Shown here: in pieces, positions 56,501-64,000 of the stretch
Layout: every line of letters begins with the position of its first letter
Position numbering within the stretch: position 1 is the stretch's first letter
NCBI GenBank assembly: GCA_030407315.1
Contig: JALQPE010000619.1
Coordinates: 1 to 64,000 of the forward strand
From: Asparagopsis taxiformis
Taxonomy: Eukaryota; Rhodophyta; Florideophyceae; Bonnemaisoniales; Bonnemaisoniaceae
Reading direction: 5' to 3'
Length of the DNA: 64,000 bases
The notes under the pieces: model-generated
Told to the model about the DNA's origin: nothing
Databases searched by the model: none
Seen by the model: only the letters and a program-made list of their open reading frames with translations
Made by a program: the position numbers and the translations under genes

Positions 56501-57472
56501 GTCGATCACGGTCACGTTCGCATTGGCATGGAATTTGCCATTCTGGAACAGACGCGTGTCGGCGGGCAGATGCGTGTTCTGCGACCTCAGCACCGTCACA
56601 GTGATACGCGAAGAGCTCACATACCCCACAGCCAACATATTGTTGCGCAGGTCCTCCACGTGGTCTTCTTTCACATCCCGAAGGGTCACGGCCGGTTCCA
56701 CTAGCTGCCTCACCAGCACAGTCGCTCCTTCTCCGACGTAATCCGACGTCACAAACTTGGGCACCGTAATTTGCGTCCCCTGCTGCTCACGAATGCTTTC
56801 CGCCACCTCCGGTTCGTCGTCCACTTCGGTTACGTCCTGCGTAGTAGCTTCGGTGACGTTGGAGCGAGCAGGGTGCTTCGTGCCTCCACTGGAGGGTCTT
56901 GCAGAGCGAGCAGGGCGCTTCGTGCCTCCCGAAACCGGGACGGAGCGTGCTGGATGCTTCGTACCCCCCGAACCAGTGATTTCGCCTGCCGGACCGGTAC
57001 TGGGCATCCGTCCCGAGCTGGCCTGGTTCGTCGCTGCGTTGAAGTTTGACGCTGCAGCAGGGGTACGAATGTCGCTAGGGCCATCCTCCGCAGCGGGGCG
57101 CATCATCCGAGTATCCCAAGGGTAAAACGCCGCGGCGTATGCTCCACCCATCGTCTCCGGCGGTCCCTCGGCGCCATCAAACATGTACGGGAACGGGAGG
57201 TCCTTGAACTTGTCCTTAGTCGCAATGTTGCGCACGACGATATAGTCGGCCTCGTCGGTTTCCGGCAGCTTGTGGTTGTGCAGCGTGCGCGGAAGGCCAA
57301 CATCGCCACCAGCAGTGCTCACCGAAGCCGTCCCAATATGCACAGCCGCACCGTCCACGTCCGCAAACAAATTGACATCGACGCCGCGCTTGAGTCCGCG
57401 CGACTCCGCTGACGCGCTCACTTGATCGCCGCAAACCGTTGAAAACAAACTGCTGAAATGCGTATCCGCCAT
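53516..57472 (-). CDS. gene A: ParB-like domain - 2OG-Fe(II) dioxygenase fusion protein
   Basis: I start it at ATG 57472 (context AACCATGG), giving 1318 residues; the frame extends 40 codons upstream only through a GTG. Residues about 160-220 hold three Gly-Gly-Thr-Lys-(H/R)-Pro-Ala-Arg-Ser repeats. A ParB/Srx-like module lies at about 235-345, with the signature V-I-D-G-L-H-R-L-N-A-M (Asp324, Arg328). A helical region, a basic patch with K-K-K-T-K-A-R-R-K-R-R, and an acidic/Gln-rich linker follow. The C-terminal double-stranded-helix oxygenase has His1103-x-Asp1105 and a distal His in G-H-G-H-V-Q-H (His1177), with Arg1193 as candidate 2-oxoglutarate ligand. The overall look is PhyH-like rather than clearly TET/JBP-like. 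It is likely nuclear; the substrate is unknown, and DNA or chromatin is inferred from the ParB-like domain and neighbour B. Confidence 0.8.
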   Translation of the reverse strand: MADTHFSSLFSTVCGDQVSASAESRGLKRGVDVNLFADVDGAAVHIGTASVSTAGGDVGLPRTLHNHKLPETDEADYIVVRNIATKDKFKDLPFPYMFDGAEGPPETMGGAYAAAFYPWDTRMMRPAAEDGPSDIRTPAAASNFNAATNQASSGRMPSTGPAGEITGSGGTKHPARSVPVSGGTKRPARSARPSSGGTKHPARSNVTEATTQDVTEVDDEPEVAESIREQQGTQITVPKFVTSDYVGEGATVLVRQLVEPAVTLRDVKEDHVEDLRNNMLAVGYVSSSRITVTVLRSQNTHLPADTRLFQNGKFHANANVTVIDGLHRLNAMHSIADDFTRLTRMHRTKLPQDANRLRWVTQPLDVYYLRRKDDSDLQPHEIIHKSAESNHTTGTQLTERSLVRILSSIQQFIRTIAVANNVENAGDLRESDVIRTLFEAQFMGMMNSTNTARRWTRLAIATLKHPVLDEVLRELNNSERRNEIGITHLDHKIVRELLEENFVFVLRGLSEYLNPAHGGRPDGRFDVNDFYTYVRRVTAIANSLYAAYGRPKSIMRKSFLSTEMAIGSVKQPKELQWHLTNAIAMYRGDDRSSEVRMRRRTTRLQDLETNLKEFFNPTLKKKTKARRKRRPSAANVRLTHKKQRNVEHEPASHGIRRRSQRLRSTGSTRLEEEEPVVVQQSAGEEEQAVVDKPTDQQQATASGDEVDEDSARSPDSAVEIVPQDNQRAGATPSNQESVHTASDEEDKQGADVGQVESKGVREVTITFTVPEGVEVDEDGYIVRDSPSEHDLLFDDRMPSLPDDFEVKDRAEGHHLAQRPADVIASVRVGCLPPIELRLLLESVEIDEEGREVRYLKQVAMDPVFEGLHIPEQHRARHLVFEIDTIYPMFFAAWKMAAKAMCEPTSTFLPSRLDFAQVARMSTSWKDSYEAGTGMAYFHNCRTEINERGYTVMHNFADVSYLDASDKFPFDLGLMEEIPNQELFRYFLGTWEGEEVHKDPGNRQLWSPIVNTGDDETDEKNRNEGRARFTSTRHCLVDYAENDETHIDRFKFVTRRALLDVWLGILVRLIGLEECGLPGEKLVMPASGGRFLITGKGCPRQVPHNDFPVPPRDRKDQLPGYFVIANGDDPFPIWVCPGSHKYVFSKALELDMYAKTMKLKKVIVPPRSVFIGHGHVQHAGAGHVDRVVSHTTTRYHTYFRNASYPIPDNVSFGFIRRLGFEEEVIANAPRRSARQSQPAPVNVRHKTVVPIPVKKDRRPKTGQLGIMRMKTTEAPKKRTLTPGQKFILSYSTPQLPITPILPGDPEYSEDEEEEQFSDG

Positions 57473-57819
57473 GGTTGTTGAGTTGGAAAGTAAAAGAGAT
57501 GGTTGACGTTGACGTATTCGAGTGATGTGGATGGTAGGTTTCACGTTGCTTGAAGAATGGTCGTGAACGCCAATCGCTGGAAATAATAACACAATACAAC
57601 CGAAATTTTGTTAGGTACACACCTATCGTGACCGCTGGAATGCAAGACAGGCAATCGAGATGTGAGTGTCCGTTCGGAACGGGCCCGAGTCGGGCTCTCG
57701 AAACCTGACGAGGTGGCGTGAAGCAGGCAGTGTCCTTGATGTGTAATGTGTTAAAATTACAGCTGTCAAGCTAGGCGGCTTTTGGGGCGGCTGCGAGCAC
57801 CCCTTTATCCGGGGAACAC

Positions 57820-58022
57820 CCTGATTTGAGTTAAAATTTGGGCTATTCTCAAAAACATGCACATGTGAACATGTTTTTGAGATGGGGGTGTGCCGTACGG
57901 CACAATCGACCCGCCCAAATCGTTGATTTTTGCAAGATTTTTTGTGCCCGAAATTTTAGAATTTCTGGGCTGGCCAGCAGTGCAATCGAGCTGGACATCC
58001 ACCGGACGTCCATTTCAGGTTG
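57820..58022 (+). repeat. palindrome-pair repeat R, upstream of gene A (copy 2)
   Basis: Palindromes at 57848-57881 and 57890-57903. The left arm is full here, whereas copy 1 lost one A. Confidence 0.9.
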
Positions 58023-58312
58023 ATCGTGTGCTGCCTACATCCACGCATTGCAGTAACTAAGCAGGCGGGATCACTACTAATATAAAGTGCACGGAATATG
58101 AGTAACGTGATGGGTGAGTAGTGTTTGTGTTGAGGGAGTAAGGCGGGACCATTATGAAACACGGAAGAAGATGCGTACCTAGCATAACTTAGGCTTGAAG
58201 CCTGGAATCGACCCATCTTTCGGCGCCATTTAGCCTTACAGTTAGTGCTTACAGAAGCCAGTGATGACCCCGCTCGGGGCGGCGGCTCCGGTCCTGGGGC
58301 CGTTGTGGCCAA

Positions 58313-58500
58313 ATTAGACACCCTGATTTGAATTAAAATTTGGGCTATTCTCAAAAACATGCACATGTGAACATGTTTTTGAGATGGGGGTGTGCCGTAC
58401 GGCACTTTCGACCGCCTAAATCGATAAAATTTTGCAATTTTTTTCCTGCCCGAAATTCTACAAGTTCTGGGCTGGCCAGTAATGCATTAGCTATCTCCTC
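58313..58500 (+). repeat. palindrome-pair repeat R, mid inter-gene region (copy 2)
   Basis: Palindromes at 58350-58383 and 58392-58405; the tail diverges as in copy 1. Confidence 0.9.
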
Positions 58501-58977
58501 TAAACCGATTCTAACAAGCAGAAAGAATCCTCTCCTTCATGACGATGCTCTCCATCGTCTTTTCGAAGCCATTTCCGTACGAAAAATAATCGAAAAACAT
58601 ATTTGACTTTAACCTAACAGCTATCGCGAGCACCGTACTCAGCTATATTTCCTCTGTAATTTCCTTCCTCCAACCAATCAATAGCCGCTTGGTCACAGGC
58701 TTAAAAGCCTTCCACTATCTGTCCTATCCATCGAAGACCCTCGGAGGGTTCGATCCAGGCCTTGATCACCCATGATGGGTGTGCAACCCGAGAAAATGAA
58801 AATGGAACATATTGCGACAGGGACGAGATATCATTCCATGAAAGAGAACTTCTCTTTCGTTTACTTTTTTCTAACAAGATTCTAAACGTCTACAAACCCT
58901 ATGTCGTCCGTCCGTTTTCATCCCGGAGAGATGTGGATGTGAGGTAAGACGCAGTGGTGATGTTGTGTTGATTCCCA

Positions 58978-59220
58978 CAGACGGAGGTGGAGGAGGTGGC
59001 TACGGAGGAAGCCTGGAGAACTTGTCCGGTACTGACATCTCACATGTTGCCATTAACGGAGGTGGTGGAGGAGGCTATGGTGCAAGCCTGGAGAACATGT
59101 GACTCACATCTCGCAGATGTCAGTACCCATGGATGAGAAGAAAAGCATGTTGAGGTGCGGTTCGGATATTCGATCCATTAACGGAGGTGGTGGAGGAGGC
59201 TATGGTGGAAGCCTGGAGAA
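58978..59220 (+). repeat. GGAGGTGGAGG minisatellite, copy 2
   Basis: Irregular units with GGAGGTGGTGGAGGAGGCTA followed by an AAGCCTGGAGAA block. The arrangement differs from 26942-27240, so it mutates faster than its surroundings. Confidence 0.75.
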
Positions 59221-59511
59221 GAATAGAGTAGTCCTATACCCATGGATCACAAGAAGACGTTGTTGGGCTCCTTTTCGAAGCCCATTCGTCTCTTGAATAA
59301 ATTTAGCACCCAAATCATATACGATTGCCGAGTTGACACCCCGTATGTCTCGTTGGTAGAAATAGCAGGGGTTCCACCACTCAGCTGGCGGGAAGTAGTT
59401 ACTGATTATATGAGATATGGCTTAGCTCCCGCCAAAACCGATAGCTCTGGGCTCAGGTTCTCCAAATGTGGTTATACGAATGTGTTCTGACAATGCTAGA
59501 AGACGAATATC

Positions 59512-59705
59512 TGCATCCTGATTTGAATTAAAATTTGGGCTATTCTCAAAAACATGCACATGTGAACATGTTTTTGAGATGGGGGTGTGCCGTACGGCAC
59601 AATCGACCGCCCAAATCGATGTTTTTTTGCAATATTTTTGCTGCCCGAAATTGTAGAATTTCTGGTCTGGCCAGCAATGCATCTGAGCTGGACATCCCCA
59701 TGTCC
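59512..59705 (+). repeat. palindrome-pair repeat R, upstream of gene B (copy 2)
   Basis: Palindromes at 59545-59578 and 59587-59600. Confidence 0.9.
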
Positions 59706-60047
59706 AGTGGCCGTCCGGATGTCGCTCACCTGGTAAGCGTGATGCACCTGTGACAACCTATGTGACTGCAGTCACAGCCGCCATGGCGGCCGTGCAGTAC
59801 AACACTCAAAGACAGGGAATCACAATCTTTTTAAAATTTTTCTCTACCACGTATCCGTCACAACTTATTACCTACACCGGTTACGGGTTTCAAGACCTTT
59901 CCAGTGCTGTGTACCCGTATACTCTGTTCCGTTCGATATCAACCAGTGTTCCTCACGAAAGAGTGCAAACGTCACGAGATACGTCGTCAAATTTGACTGT
60001 CTCGCCGAGCGGTCGCCATCCTGTACCGAATTTCCACTCATTCCATT

Positions 60048-63000
60048 ATGACGAATAAGCGCAGGCGCAACAGCAATCCGATCGTTGACGACGCAACCGT
60101 GCCAATTCTGCGCGAACCCGCTAGCCCTTGGGAGGATTCTAGTGACATGGGTACACGTCGAAACGTAGGTCGCGCCGCCCGCGAAACTACTCTCGCTGGC
60201 AAAGACTTCCTCCGCCTCTTGCTGGATTTGTTCGCCCACTCAAGTTTCGCAGACTTGACGGACAAGCCGGGAGGTTTCACATACGCGGACCTTGGCGCTT
60301 GGGTTGCGCAGGGCACGGAAGAACAATTTCTGGCGCTGCAAGGTCGACTCAGCATGGCCTTCAGCGGTCGTTCGAAGAATGCTGGAGTCGAGGCGGATGT
60401 TGCCGAAATCGTCATGGCAGAGATGAACGTTGAGCGAGCCAAGCAGATTGTTCGTCTGGCATTACCGATTGCCGAGTTTTCAAGACAGGATGAGCGTATC
60501 GGGCAATGGGTTGAGCACTGCATCCTTTCTGGGATCGTGCCGCAGACCTTCCTTATTGGATGTAACATGCTTCCTTCGCCACTACAGGCGCCGCAGCGCG
60601 GGGAACCAAGCGCCTTCGTTCTTGCTCCACCGGAAACGTTCGAGGTATTGATGTATTTCCAAGCGTTGTCTATCATCCGAAATCACAACAAGAACCTGCC
60701 GCGTCGCCGAATAGGCGACGCGGCCGAAGAGGGGAACGAAGCCGCACGCGTCCCAGCCCATCGGAAAAGCACTAATCGAGCTTGTTACGTGGTTCAAGTT
60801 TTATACCATGCTTGGACCGATGTGGCCTTCGCCGCAAAGTTTTCCAGCTTCGAAGAGTTGATGGCGCCGTACATCATTTTCGACAGCAGTGAGCATTGGT
60901 TTGACGTGCTCGATGAAGGTCTATTCGCACCGATGGAGCAGAAGCTAGATCTCTACCACGACAAAGCTCCCCTATCTCATCCTGATGGATATGGTGGAAA
61001 AGTAGAGACAAGAACCAGTGCGCAGCACAGTGCATTTAGGGACCTTGTGAGGAAGTTCTTCGACCGGTTGCAGTTTCTTATCGTCAACCCGGACCTGTAC
61101 ACCTGGCCGGAGTCCGACCGCTGGGGGGCGCTGGAAATATACTTGTCAAGCGGAAATCCGGACAAGCTGCCAGCGTACTTTGACACCCTCGACGAAGACG
61201 TTATGGCTGTCCTCCGCCCGGCACCACAAGCCGCGGACGCAGAAAAGGTCCCCAAGCCGGTTGATGACACTCCCACTCGTCGCAACACAGGAGGGAGAGG
61301 TTTGGTTCCGTCGACAAGACACACAACCAGGCTTCAACTTGGACCTGGGAGGACCAGTCTTACTGCCCAAGGGCCGTCTCCCCCGTCACCGTCACCCCAT
61401 GCGACAGAAGAGCAGGAAAGTGAAGGGCAGGCTCTCGCAAAGGACTTTCTTTCGAAAATGAGTCAGTATTGCCGGGTGTACGACGTCCCTTTCGAAGATT
61501 TGGTCAGTGCCGACGAGAGCCGAGAACACGTGCCCATCACGGGCAACGTTCAGCTCATTCTGACTGATCCGCCCTACAATGTTCGTCGTAAGAGGAACGA
61601 TTCCAACTCTTCGTACGACAGGCTAACTGCAGAAGATATGCAGGCTAGCATCGAAGTGTTTGACGAGCTGTTGCGCCCCGGTGGCCACGGCATCGTGTTC
61701 TGCTCCGTTTTGCAGTTCTACGAATGGTTCCATTACTTGGAAACGTACAAAGGACCGCAGTCAGAAGGCCCAACCGATGCTGCTGCCAGTGATGACGGGT
61801 CGGATGAAGAAGAGGTTACGTCCATGAATTCGGACTCCGAAGCATCGCAGCACAGTGGCGAAGAAAGTGCGGATGAGGAGGAGGAGGAGGACGAGGAGGA
61901 GGAGGACGTCGTTCGGAATTCAGTTTTCTTCGTTGACGAGGTACCTCTGTTGTTTGTCCGACTACCTGGGCACCTCTATCAAATGCCGGGGCGGAAGAGG
62001 TACCAACGCATGAACATGGCAGAGGTCGCTATCCACTTCTGGAAGCGAGGTGTTCCGTTCAAGACTGGAAGCGAGATGGTGGCCTATAGGAACCACGGAT
62101 ACATGGACGGCACGTACCCGGCGTGGTGCAACGTCACCATCAATATGCCCGCCATCGATTCGAATGAGATGGTGTGGCGAACAAGGAGCACAACCGGTGC
62201 TACGGTCAGAGTTCGTGCAGAGCAGAAGAGCGTCGCTCTCATGATGGAGTTGATCAGCCAGCATTCACAGCCTGGTGATATTGTTGTCGATCCATTCTCT
62301 GGCACTTTCGCAACGGGAAAAGCAGCTATGAGCTTGCCTGAGCACCGTGTTTTCGTCGGCAGTGACATGGACAAATTGTGTGTGGCACGATCGCTTCCAA
62401 AGCTGTGTGCAGTCATGTCACGTGTAATTCTTTCAAACAACACTGACATGAGGGTCACGACAGAAGCGAAACAGAGTGCTGAGAAGTTCTTGGCGTCCCC
62501 CTCTGTCACGATGCGTACGCAGAGGGAACGCAGGATCATCGAACCCCCACCTGGCCTTCCCCTGTACCAGAGGTTCCCGAAATATATTCGGCAGTACCTC
62601 TGGCAGCTGTGCCCAGAGTCGATTGCGTCGCACGAGCACATGGAAAAACCGGTACATTATTGGCCACCTTCCCTGCGCCGCTGGTTGCAAACTGAAAACC
62701 CTCGCGTGATGCGGGCACACGATTGTGTTGCGAAAAAATTGAGCGTTCGACCATCGCTGATTAAGCATCCAAATGCAGGAAGAGGGCTCTTCGCTGAACA
62801 GACATTTAATGTTGGCGACGAAGTATGTGCATACTACGGAACTGTTGTGTACTCTGATATGAGCAAGGAGTCGATGAGGTTCGCGTACGGAGAGGGTCAC
62901 ATGGCGATAACGAAGGAAACATTCTTGATGTATGCCATCAAGCTGTATGCAACAGCGGAGGACGACGAAAACATCGAGCATCCAATTTGGATTGTTCCGG

Positions 63001-63251
63001 CTCCGTTCTGTTCGGCGCAGTTCATCAACGACCCGCGGTATTTGCGAGGTGAGGACACTCCGGCGGAAGACACCAGGCGGATGGCCAACGTCGAGTTTGT
63101 CGAGAACTACAGCAGCGGTTCGACGGGGAAGAAGCTCAAGGCGAAGGACCTAGAAAATCCGAAGATCATTGTAGTACGTGCAATCCGCGATATCCGTCCG
63201 GGGCAGGAGCTCTACGTTCATTATGGGACAGCGTTTAGAGCATGGAATTAG
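60048..63251 (+). CDS. gene B: DNA amino-methyltransferase (beta-class) - SET domain fusion
   Basis: ATG 60048 opens 1067 residues. Residues 1-430 have no family I recognise. The methyltransferase has motif IV T-D-P-P-Y (Asp507-Tyr510), an acidic insert (about 586-625), then motif I V-D-P-F-S-G-T (Asp748-Thr753). Motif IV before motif I is the beta-class order of N6-adenine/N4-cytosine DNA methyltransferases. The SET domain occupies about 900-1065: A-G-R-G-L-F-A (910-916), F-I-N-D-P-R (992-997, where most SET proteins have N-H-x), N-V-E-F, and the terminal P-G-Q-E-L-Y-V-H-Y-G (1051-1060). It should therefore combine DNA and protein-lysine methylation, presumably in the nucleus. SET activity is uncertain because of the N-D substitution. 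It is divergent from gene A. Confidence 0.88.
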   Translation: MTNKRRRNSNPIVDDATVPILREPASPWEDSSDMGTRRNVGRAARETTLAGKDFLRLLLDLFAHSSFADLTDKPGGFTYADLGAWVAQGTEEQFLALQGRLSMAFSGRSKNAGVEADVAEIVMAEMNVERAKQIVRLALPIAEFSRQDERIGQWVEHCILSGIVPQTFLIGCNMLPSPLQAPQRGEPSAFVLAPPETFEVLMYFQALSIIRNHNKNLPRRRIGDAAEEGNEAARVPAHRKSTNRACYVVQVLYHAWTDVAFAAKFSSFEELMAPYIIFDSSEHWFDVLDEGLFAPMEQKLDLYHDKAPLSHPDGYGGKVETRTSAQHSAFRDLVRKFFDRLQFLIVNPDLYTWPESDRWGALEIYLSSGNPDKLPAYFDTLDEDVMAVLRPAPQAADAEKVPKPVDDTPTRRNTGGRGLVPSTRHTTRLQLGPGRTSLTAQGPSPPSPSPHATEEQESEGQALAKDFLSKMSQYCRVYDVPFEDLVSADESREHVPITGNVQLILTDPPYNVRRKRNDSNSSYDRLTAEDMQASIEVFDELLRPGGHGIVFCSVLQFYEWFHYLETYKGPQSEGPTDAAASDDGSDEEEVTSMNSDSEASQHSGEESADEEEEEDEEEEDVVRNSVFFVDEVPLLFVRLPGHLYQMPGRKRYQRMNMAEVAIHFWKRGVPFKTGSEMVAYRNHGYMDGTYPAWCNVTINMPAIDSNEMVWRTRSTTGATVRVRAEQKSVALMMELISQHSQPGDIVVDPFSGTFATGKAAMSLPEHRVFVGSDMDKLCVARSLPKLCAVMSRVILSNNTDMRVTTEAKQSAEKFLASPSVTMRTQRERRIIEPPPGLPLYQRFPKYIRQYLWQLCPESIASHEHMEKPVHYWPPSLRRWLQTENPRVMRAHDCVAKKLSVRPSLIKHPNAGRGLFAEQTFNVGDEVCAYYGTVVYSDMSKESMRFAYGEGHMAITKETFLMYAIKLYATAEDDENIEHPIWIVPAPFCSAQFINDPRYLRGEDTPAEDTRRMANVEFVENYSSGSTGKKLKAKDLENPKIIVVRAIRDIRPGQELYVHYGTAFRAWN

Positions 63252-63482
63252 GGTCACGAAAGATGTTTTCATTTCGACTACAAATAAAGCTACGTTCCAG
63301 AGTTGAAGTATATCATATAATGCAGCATGTCCAGCCACCATTAGTCCAGGGTGAAACCTATTGAGCAGTACTCGCCTGTCAAAAACCAATCGTTCACACT
63401 CTAGGTGCACTTCGTCCGAGCAGTGAACCTGACTGCTTGGATGCTGTTATGCGTGCAGATGCAAAATACACGACCAAGTTGA
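63252..63482 (+). terminator. gene B 3' flank with AATAAA (copy 2)
   Basis: AATAAA at 63283-63288, 32 bp after the stop: candidate polyadenylation signal, conserved in copy 1. Confidence 0.5.
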
Positions 63483-63683
63483 AATGGACGCCCGGTGGAT
63501 GTCCAGCTCAGTTGCATTGCTGTCCGGCCCAGAAATTCTACAATTCAGGGCAGAAAAAAATATTGCAAAAAACATCGATTTGGGCGGTCGAAAGTGCCGT
63601 ACGGCACACCCCCATCTCAAAAACATGTTCACATGTGCATGTTTTTGAGAATAGCCCAAATTTTAATTCAAATCAGGACGTCT
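63483..63683 (-). repeat. palindrome-pair repeat R, inverted, between genes B and C (copy 2)
   Basis: GTGCCGTACGGCAC at 63594-63607 and the 34-bp palindrome at 63616-63649, again 8 bp apart. Confidence 0.9.
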
Positions 63684-63910
63684 TCCGGACATAGGGGTGC
63701 TCGCGGCCTAGCTCTACAGCTGTAATTGTACCTCATTAAATACTGTTGATGACTGCCTACCGTATACAATCTGGGCTGTTGGCGTATTCTCCGGTACTTG
63801 ACCTGACCTGAACGTTCATCGCAGACCGTTGTGGTTACCGACACTATACAGCAATCTTTTTTGTATCTCGTGCAACTCAATCGTTCCATCGCTTCCGGGA
63901 AAGCTTCATT

Positions 63911-64000
63911 ATGCCGCCGCGTATTGCGAAGAAAGCTCCAAAGCCTCCGGGCCTCCAGAAAACCCGGTCAGCAGCTGCTGTATCGAGTGCCCGACAATCC
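63911..64000 (+). CDS. gene C, copy 2: coiled-coil protein, 5' end only
   Basis: ATG 63911 begins the same Lys/Pro/Ser-rich N-terminus as copy 1. It has one more G near 63948, which keeps the frame aligned with the long downstream frame seen in copy 1. All 30 visible codons are open. The rest lies beyond the window, so I cannot tell whether this copy is intact. Confidence 0.5.
   Translation, partial: MPPRIAKKAPKPPGLQKTRSAAAVSSARQS

Larger units (their letters stand above)
57473..60047. promoter_or_regulatory. divergent inter-gene region A-B, copy 2
   Basis: About 2.6 kb between the two divergent start codons. It holds three palindrome-pair repeats, the GGAGGTGGAGG minisatellite (58978-59220) and no convincing gene. 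By position it should contain both promoters, and the repeats could co-regulate A and B. Confidence 0.55.
50570..64000. mobile_element. large TIR element, copy 2 (genes A and B intact; right part beyond window)
   Basis: Starts with the same CGTCTGTGTTCTCGG terminus as 19013 and is collinear with copy 1 through the start of gene C (63911). It differs by one extra palindrome-pair unit of about 500 bp near 52540-53030. The different left flank (CCAGCTT versus CTTGTAC) confirms that 50570 is the true end of the mobile unit. Confidence 0.8.

Noticed and set aside
57473..57592. 40-codon N-terminal extension of gene A from a GTG
   Set aside because: GTG is not a usual eukaryotic start; ATG 57472 has a good context and is conserved in copy 1 (25400).

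Overview
The window is eukaryotic nuclear DNA, repeat-rich and with very few host genes. Evidence for this: a chromodomain Ty3/gypsy integrase, a complete Ty1/copia element with an initiator-Met-type primer site, a piggyBac transposase, CACTA-type termini, a SET-domain protein, and AATAAA signals downstream of genes. Long intron-free ORFs and gene remnants (a TRIC/UPF0126 membrane protein, ArgJ) fit a compact algal genome. A red macroalga such as Chondrus or a relative is my best guess, but that is inference and not proven here.

Layout. 1-4518: 3' part of a decayed Ty3/gypsy element. 5388-5873 (minus): the only plausible intact host gene, a small secreted Cys-rich protein. 6005-11878 (minus): a structurally complete, young Ty1/copia element with 623-bp LTRs and a GTCCA target duplication, inserted 131 bp upstream of that gene. 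12729-13013: older copia fragment. 13268-16620: dead piggyBac element. 16854-19012: deleted copia relative. 19013-38228: a roughly 19-kb TIR-bounded element (copy 1). 38229-39112: an unknown ORF cut at both ends. 39113-48321: a CACTA-ended segment with decayed host-gene fragments (TRIC, EF-hand-like, ArgJ). 44.7-49.6 kb: palindrome-rich satellite and foldback DNA. 50570-64000: copy 2 of the large element, running off the window.

The notable system is the large element. It carries two long divergent genes. Gene A (minus) fuses a ParB-like domain to a 2-oxoglutarate/Fe(II) dioxygenase. Gene B (plus) fuses a beta-class DNA amino-methyltransferase (DPPY, then DPFSGT) to a C-terminal SET domain. 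Both are intact in copy 2 and broken in copy 1. Farther in are a coiled-coil gene (C) and a Plavaka-like transposase remnant (D). Intergenic regions carry a repeat with two palindromes at a fixed 8-bp spacing: 5 full copies in element copy 1 and 6 in the visible part of copy 2. I infer a transposon with its own chromatin/DNA-modification module: a putative writer (MTase-SET), a putative eraser or modifier (dioxygenase), a ParB-like factor, and repeated palindromic sites. The domain calls rest on motifs read by eye; the functional link is inference.
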